From: Serripes groenlandicus
Lineage: Eukaryota; Mollusca; Bivalvia; Cardiida; Cardiidae
Assembly (NCBI GenBank): GCA_031761405.1
Contig: JASEVX010000003.1
Span: 117,808,849-117,872,848 of the forward strand
Direction of reading: 5' to 3'
DNA length: 64,000 bases
The stretch's first letter is position 1, and each line of letters opens with the position of its first letter. This document shows, piece by piece, positions 15,301-24,300 of this stretch. Made by a program: the position numbers and the translations under genes. The notes under the pieces were generated by a model. It was given only the letters and a program-made list of their open reading frames with translations, was not told the origin of the DNA and made no database searches.

Positions 15301-18300
15301 TAACAGTTGCCTTTCATTGCCACTGTTTCATGTTACTCTCTATAGAGTGATGCCTCTCCATAACAGTTGCCTTTCATTGCCTTTGTTCCATGTTACTCTC
15401 TATAGAGTGTCAACTGTCCATAACAGTTGCCTTTCATTGCCACTGTTTCATGTTACTCTCTAAAGGGTTGATGCCTCTCCGTTACAGTTGCCTTTCGATG
15501 TCTTTGTTCCATAATACTCTCTATAGAGTGATGCCTCTCCATAACAGTTGCCTTTCAATGTTTTTGTTCCATAATACTCTCTATAGAGTGATGCCTCTCC
15601 ATAACAGTTGCCTTTCAATGTTTTTGTTCCATAATACTCACTATAGAGTGATGCCTCTCCATAACAGTTGCCTTTCAATGTTTTTGTTCCATAATACTCT
15701 CTATGGAGTGATGCCTCTCCATAACAGTTGCCTTTCATAGCCTTTGTTCCATAATACTCTCTATAGAGTGATGCCTCTCCATAACAGTTGCCATTCATTG
15801 CCTTTGTTCCATAATACTCTCTATAGAGTGATGCCTCTCCATAACAGTTGCCTTTCATTGCCTTTGTTCCATAATATTCTCTATAGAGTGATGCCTCTCC
15901 ATAACAGTTGCCCTTCATTGCCTTTGTTTCATAATATTCTCTATAGAGTGATGCCTCTCCATAACAGTTGCCTTTCATTGCCTCTGTTCCATAATACTCT
16001 CTATAGAGTGATGCCTCTCCATAACAGTTGCCCTTCATTGCCTTTGTTCCATAATACTCTCTATAGAGTGATGCCTCTCCATAACAGTTGCCTTTCATTG
16101 CCTTTGTTCCATAATACTCTCTATAGAGTGATGCCTCTCCATAACAGTTGCCTTTCATTGCCTTTGTTCCATAATATTCTCTATAGAGTGATGCCTCTCC
16201 ATAACAGTTGCCCTTCATTGCCTTTGTTTCATAATATTCTCTATAGAGTGATGCCTCTCCATAACAGTTGCCTTTCATTGCCTCCGTTCCATAATACTCT
16301 CTATAGAGTGATGCCTCTCCATAACAGTTGCCCTTCATTGCCTTTGTTCCATAATACTCTCTATAGAGTGATGCCTCTCCATAACAGTTGCCTTTCATTG
16401 CCTTTGTTCCATAATACTCTCTATAGAGTGATGCCTCTCCATAACAGTTGCCTTTGTTCCATAATACTCTCTATAGAGTGATGCCTCTCCATAACAGTTG
16501 TCTTTCATTGCCTCCGATCCATAATACTCTCTAAAGAGTGACACCTCTCCATAACAGTTGCCCTTCATTGCCTTCGTTCCATAATACTCTCTATAGAGTG
16601 ATTCCTCTCCATAACAGTTGCCTTTCAATGTTTTTGTTCCATAATACTCTCTATAGAGTGATGCCTCTCCATAACAGTTGCCATTCATAGCCTTTGTTCC
16701 ATAATACTCTCTATAGAGTGATGCCTCTCCATAACAGTTGCCCTTTATTGCCTTTGTTCCATAATACTCTCTATAGAGTGATGCCTCTCCATAACAGTTG
16801 CCTTTCATTGCCTTTGTTCCATAATACTCTCTATAGAGTGATGCCTCTCCATAACAGTTGCCCTTCATTGCCTTCGTTCCATATTACTCTTTATAGAGTA
16901 TCAACTCTTCATAACAATTGCCTTTCATTGCCAGCATTTCATGTTACTCTCTAAAGAGTGACGCCTCTCCATAACAGTTTCCTTTCATTGCCACCATTTC
17001 ATGTTACTCTCTATAGAGTGATGCCTTTCCATAACTGTTGCCCTTCATTGCCTTTGTTTCATCTTACTCTCTATAGAGTGATGCCTCTCCATAACAGTTG
17101 CCTTTCATTGCCTCAGTGCCATGTTAGTATCTGAAGAGTGTCAACTCTCCATAACAGTTGCCTTTCATTGCCTCCGATCCATAATACTCTCTAAAGAGTG
17201 ACGCCTCTCGATTACAGTTGCTTTTCATTGCTTTTGTTCCATAATACTCTCTATAGAGTGATGCCTCTCCATAACCGTTCACTTTTCATTGCCTTCGTTC
17301 CATGTTACTCTCTGTAGAGTGTGAACTCTCCATAACAGTTGCCTTTCATTGCCTCCATTCCATGTTACTCTCTATACAGTGTCGACTCTCCATAATAGTT
17401 GCCTTTCATTGCCACCGTTCCATGTTACTCTCTAAAGAGTGATGCCACTCCAAAACAATTGCCTTTTGTTACTCTCTATAATGTGTCATTTGTCCATAAC
17501 AGTTGCCTTTCATTGCCTTAATTCCATGTTACTCTCTATAGAATGATGCCTCTCAATAGCAGTTGCCTTCATTCCATGTTACTTTCTGTAGAGTGTCAAC
17601 TCTCCATAACAATTGCCTTTCATTGCCATTGTTTCATGTTACTCTCTATAGAGTGATGCCTCTCCATAACAATTGGCTTTGATTGCCACTGTTCCATGTT
17701 ACTCTCTATAGAGTGTACTGTTCCATGTTACTCTCTATAGAGTGATACCTCTCCATAACAATTGCCTTTGATTGCTACTGTTCCATGTTACTATCTATAG
17801 AGTGTCAACTCTCCATAACAGTTGCTTTTCATTGCCATTGTTTCATGTTACTCTCTATAGAATAATGCCTCTCCATAACAATTGGCTTTGATTGCCACTG
17901 TTCCATGTTACTCTGTATAGAGTGTACTGTTCCATGTTACTCTGTATAGAGTGTACTGTTCCATGTTACTCTCTATAGAGTGATACCTCTTCATAACAGT
18001 TGCCTTTGATTGCTACTGTTCCATGTTACTATCTATAGAATGTCAACTCTCCATAACAGTTGCTTTTCATTGCCATTGTTTCATGTTACTCTCTATAGAG
18101 TGAGATGCCTCTCCATAACAGTTGCCCTTCATTGCCTTATGTTACTCTCTATAGAGTGTCAACTCTCCATAACAGTTGCCTTTCTTTGCCACCGTTTTAT
18201 GTTACTCTCTATAGAATAAGATGCCTCTCCATAACAGTTGTCCTTCATTGCCTTCGTTCCTCTCTATAGAGTAATGCTTCTCCATAACAGTTGCCGTCAT

Positions 18301-21300
18301 TGCCTTCATTCCATGTTACTTTCTGTAAAGTGTCAACTCTCCAAAACAATTGCCTTTCATTGCCACTATTTCATGTTACTCTCTATAGAGTGATGCCTCT
18401 CATTAACAGTTGCCTTTCATTGCCACCGTTTCATGTTACTCTCTATTGAACGATGCCTCTCCATAACAATTGGCTTTGATTGCCACGTTCCATGTTACTC
18501 TCTATAGAGTGTCAATTCTCCATAATAGTTGCTTTTCATTGCCACTGTTCAATGTTACTGTCTATGGAACGATGCCTCTCCATAACAATTACCTTTCATT
18601 GCCACTGTTCCATGTTACTATCTATAAAGTGTCAACTCTCCATAACAGTTGCCTTTCATTTCCACTCTTTCATGTTACTCTCTAAAGAGTGATGCCTCTC
18701 CATAACAGTTGCCTTCATTGCATGTTACTTTCTGTAGAGTGTCAACTCTCCAAAACAGTTGCCTTTCATTGCCACCGTTTCATGTTACTCTCTAAAGAGT
18801 GATGCCTCTCCATAACAGTTCCCTTCATTGCATGTTACTTTCTGTAGAGTGTCAACTCTCCAAAACAGTTTCCTTTCATTGCCATCGTTTCATGTTACTC
18901 TCTAAAGAGTGATGCCTCTCCATAACAGTTGCCTTCATTGCATGTTACTTTCTGTAGATTGTCAACTCTCCAAAACAGTTGCCTTTCATTGCCACCGTTT
19001 CATGTTACTCCCTATAGAGTGATGCCTCTCCATAACAGTTGCCTTTCATTGCCTTCGTTCCATAATACTCTCTATAGAGTGATGCCTCTCCATAACAGTT
19101 GCCCTTCATTGCCTTTGTTCCATAATACTCTCTATAGAGTGATGCCTCTCCATAACAGTTGCCTTTCATTGCCTTCGTTCAATAATACTCTCTATAGAGT
19201 GATGCCTTTCCATAACAGTTGCCTTTAAATGCCTTTGTTCCATTTTACTTTCTATAGAGTCTCAACTCTCCATAACAGTTGCCTTTCATTGCCACGGTTC
19301 CAGGTTACTCTATGTAGAGTGACACATACATGTTGCTTTTCATAACTTTTTATTGTCAATGTAAGACAAGAAAAAAATGTTTGTCCTGTACGAGTTCAGA
19401 AAACATTGTTTGTTACAAGATGCCAGTTCATGGACCAATGCTTAACTCTGTTTTCTCACATGATTACTTCATGCAAAGTTCTTTGCATATAATTTGCTGC
19501 AGTCAAATCTTAATTCTCTCCAATAAGTTTAATTATAATTCTCTCCAATAAAGATAAATTATATTGCGCAATTGATGTGTGTGTACCTGCTGGCTGGTTT
19601 GATTGACAATAACAACTGACAACACAGGAACAATGTTCTTGTTTTTTTAATGCAATTATAGTTCCAATATCAAAGTGCATTTACCTTATAGATAATAAGA
19701 CTTCCTGGTTTCTCTTTACATAGTGTGAGACAAGAATTTAAGGGAGACTACCTAGATTTACGAAGTGATATGAAGTGGAAGAAGATACACTCCCTTTTCA
19801 ATGACATGAATATGGTGTTTGCCGACTTGGTACATAAGGTCAACAGAGCAGATGGAAAGGTATACAAAAATGTCACATTAACCCTTTCCCTCATATAGAC
19901 GATTTCTGACGCCTCTGTAGCAGACGGCTTTTTGGAAACATTGTGACAAAAGAAGAAATTGCTCAAAACAAGCAATTTCTCCTTTTGCCACAATGTTTTC
20001 CACTTTTAGTCATAGGTTATCCATTCAATTATAGAGATTTTCTATTTTTTTACAAAATCAGTTCAAAGTCGTCTGCTGTAGAATTGTCGTATGAGGGAAA
20101 GGGTTATACCTTTCTTGAAATGCAGAAACATTTTGATGCATCTACAGCAGACAGGTTTTGAAACAATTGAGGCAAAAGGGTAAACATACTCACAATGATC
20201 AATTTCCTGTTGCCACAGATGTTTCAATTCTATTTAATAAATGTACTTTTATTTATAAAGGTTACATATGTTTCCCGAGAGGTTTAAGTTGTCAGATTTG
20301 TTGTTTACAGGAAAGAGTTAAATTTGTTGTCTATCTGAGTCACATCACACCAGAACTGACCTTTTGAATGTTTTGAAATCAATAGCAATTACAATAAAAT
20401 TGCATATGTCTTTTGTCAACATTTTATTTGAAAGAGTCTGCCATATGTTCCCGGTAGCTCAGTCAGTAGCATTGCGGGCTGTCAATCAAGGGGTTGTGAG
20501 TTGGTACCCCAGCTCAGCCAACATTCTTTCCAATGTTTGATAAGTCAATGTGACAAGTGTTATTCGTCTTCCACCAATGGGTTAACAGTCTATGTAGAAA
20601 AGCAGCTAGTTGCTTGGAAAGATTGTTGTGTGGAGTACTGGTGTGAGAAAACCAGGAAACACATGTGTAGGTGAACTGGCCGCCATGATATGACTGAAAA
20701 ATTAATGAAACGGCGTTAAACCTCAATCAATCAATCAACTTCCAAATGCGTGTAAGGCGAGATGACAAACAGGAAATATCCTGGTCAAACTGTCCACAGG
20801 TGAAAACTGATCTTTATCTTTGCTGATCGTAAAGTCACAAAGCCTGTTTAATGTGACTTGCCCCATCTCTGCAAAGGAGATAAATTGAATATGTCCAAAA
20901 TTATAATTACAATTTGATACACAGTTGAAACATTCTTGGAAAAGGAGAATTTGTTCAAAACAAGCACCATTGTTTTCAAGCTAAATGATCTCAAATAACT
21001 GAAAAAAGATAATCTATATAAATAAAAGTACTTTTTGACAGATTTTAAAACATTCTGCTTGAATGAGAAATGCTCATAAGCTATGCATAACACAGATATC
21101 AGAGGTCTAAATAAGGGGGAGTAAATTGGTATTTTCCAAATAGCTTCTCTTTTATTTCTCAACCAAACACTATGTTTTAGGTACTTAACCCTTTCCCTCA
21201 TATAGATGCTTTCTGACGCCTCTGCAGCAGACAGCTTTTTGAAAACATAGTGACAAAAGAAGAAATTGCTCAAAACGAGCAATTTCTCCTTTTGACACAA

Positions 21301-24300
21301 TGTTTTCCACTTTTAGTCATAGGTTATCCATTCAATTATAATAGAGATTTTCTATCTTTTGACAAAATATGTTCAAAGTCGTCTGCTGCAGATTTGTCGT
21401 ATGAGGGAAAGGGTTAAAAGAATCATCTCACTAAGATGATTCTTTTGAATACCCAAAACAAAGGGTTTGAGTCTCAAATAAGGATTTTAGAACATGAAAA
21501 ATCCCCTTATCTAGAGCCCTGCAGATATGATGCTGAGGTAACGGCTGAAAATCTTTCTTTGCAGATTGTCCAACAGTTGATGGTTGTCAGTACACAAGCT
21601 ATTTTAGTCATAGACCACAAAACCATGACACTCAAGTACAGAATTCCAATAGAGTACATAGAGAAGATCTCCCTGAGTCCATTCCAGGATAAATTGGCTG
21701 TGTTTCATTTAAAAAAGGTTGATCATTGTTTATTTAACCTGTTTTATGCTGAATTTCTAAAATGGATTTGTCCAGCTTTGCATTTGGAAGAGTCCATAGG
21801 AATAACGAGATAAAAACGTTGAGTTGAGCAGCCAACAGAGTAGAGCCTGATCAGATGGAGATGCAAATGCTTAGCTGGACAAATTTATCCTTTAAACATA
21901 TATATTTTACATTGATTGGGAAACAAGCTTTCAATGTATGTTAATCACGCTCAATGTCTGCTTTATGGAGACTTAATCAGTACTGGCGCCGTTTGTGTGG
22001 AAAAGTCCCAAAGGCAGAACCTGCTCATGACAGGATTTGAACCCGGGACCTTTGGTACGAGAGGCAGACACTCTACTTCTGCACCAGTCTTCCAGTTCCA
22101 CAGTAGTTCAGCCTTGAAAGCATTAATGGTTAAACAAAACTTATGCCATGTCAAATTAGATTTTGTTGAATCTTTTTCATAAATAACTGTGTCAGATTCT
22201 TCCGAAATTGAAAACAATTTGGGGGCAAATTAGAATAATTCTACCTGCTGGTAACGATCTTACAGATCCAAATCAAAACTTGAAATATTTGTATTTAGAG
22301 AATAGAAACTTAAGTATAAGCAGAAATACTGATTGATATCACCTTTCTATGTGAGTGAACATTCATTATTTTGGATACAAAGCTATTATGTACTTTACAT
22401 AAACATCAGTCATCCCTTTACCTCATACAATAAATCTACAGCAGACGACTTTGAAAAGGTCTTTGCAAAAGTGTAAAGATCTTATTATGAGCAATTTCTT
22501 TGTTTGCCAGAGATTTTCCAAAAGTCGTCTGCTGTATAGGCATCAGAAAGTCTCTATATGTCGGAAAGAGTTAACACAGTATTTTTTCTTTTATGTAGCC
22601 GGAAAATGGGGACACGTTTGCCAAGAAAGGTGACTTTATCATTGGAAATGAAAATATTATTGAAATTACTACAAAAGCCAGTTTGGTAGTGAAAAACATA
22701 ACCAATAAGATGCCAGAAGTTTCTATTGGACCACAGTAAGTCTTCAACTTTTCTAGCTAAGCTGAGCACAAAGAGTTCAATGTGAGTTTTTGTGATCACC
22801 CTCAGTCTATCTCATAGCATCAATAACTATTGGCTTGTGGACAATTTAGAGTCCACAGTTTTCATTGAATCTTCCTGAAAGCTTTTCAGAATGTTTTCTT
22901 GATGATATTAAGGCCAAGTTCAATACAGGTCATTTCGGTCAAAAACTAGGTCAATAGACCAGTTTTATGAAAAATATAGTGGACACTGAACTATTTTGAT
23001 CCCCTTTTGTCCCCTGTAAAAAATGTGCTTATTAAAGAAATAAAGAAAAATCTCTAAACGAAATATCAGATATTGGATATTATAAAAACATGAAGACCAA
23101 GATGACCCTATCTGAGTTCTCTGGCTCTGTATGATAAGGTGATCTTAACCCTTTCCTCATACGACAATTCTGCAGCAGACGCCTTTGAACATATTTGTCA
23201 AAAAATAGAAAGTCTATAACTGAATGGATAACCTATGATTAAAAGTGGAAAATATTGTGGCAAAAGGAGAAATTGCTTGTTTTGAGCAATTTCTTCTTTT
23301 GTCACTATGTTTTCAAAAAGCCGTCTGCTGCAAAGGCGTCAGAAAGTGTCTATATGAGGGAAAGGGTAAACAGTCTTAACCCTTTCCCATATTTAGACAT
23401 GTTCTGACACCTCTGCGCCAGCCGACTTTTGAAAACATTGTGACAAAAGGAAAGATTGCTTATTATGATACAGACACTTCTCCTGCCTTATTTTCCAAAT
23501 GTAACCTGCTTTAACCCTTTCCTTCATATAGACGCTTTCTGACGCCTCTGCAGCAGACAGCTTTTTGAAAACATAGTGACAAAAGAAGAAATTGCACAAA
23601 ACGTGCAATTTCTCCTTTTGACACAAATGTTTTCCACTTTTAGTCATAGGTCAATTATGGAGATTTTCTATTTTTTGACAAAATAAGTTCAAAGTCTTCT
23701 GCTGCAGAATTGTTGTATGATGGAAAGGTTAAAGCACACAAGTAGTATCCAAATGATCAGGTTAAGAGAAAGAATTTCAGTCATATCAAAATGTCCACAT
23801 TTTACTGACTGTTTGGCACTATTAATCTAACCTGTTCCCGCAAAAGACAAATCTGCAGTATACGAAGACTTTGAAAACCCCAAATTCATAAATTAAAAAA
23901 GTCTGTTCACGTAAGTAAGTAAGTAAAATGTTTTATTAAAGTGACATTTGTATAGCATATAATAAAACATAATACAAAGTTTGTTGGAAAAACACCCGGT
24001 ACAAATGAAAATTTAATTAATGATTAGAGATGTAAACATCTTGGGAAAAAAAGTAATAGCATCAGCATGTGGAGAAAAGAGTTAACCATTTACTTTCCTC
24101 TTAGCTAAGTCAGACAGAATTTGATGCCTTTGCAGCTGATAACGTTTTAAAATATTTGTGGTTAACCCTTTTCCCTCATATAGACGCTTTCTGATGCCTC
24201 TGCAGCAGACGGCTTTTTGAAAACATACCGGTAGTGACAAAAGAAGAAATTGCACAAAACGTGCAATTTCTCCTTTTGCCACAATGTTTTCCCCTTTTAG

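Noticed and set aside
15460..16868. Long open frames on both strands with a 20-residue repeat (KGNCYGEASLYREYYGTKA-like and LPLFHNTLYRVMPLHNSC-like)
   Set aside because: They follow exactly the 60-bp satellite inside a myosin intron. The frame is open only because 60 is a multiple of three, and both strands are open at once.
14857..19325. CRISPR array or centromeric satellite
   Set aside because: The units are contiguous without unique spacers, so not CRISPR. The array is short and lies within one intron of a gene, which does not support a centromere.
21995..22100. A functional tRNA gene on the minus strand
   Set aside because: The A and B boxes are present but the acceptor stem does not pair, so a SINE head is more likely.
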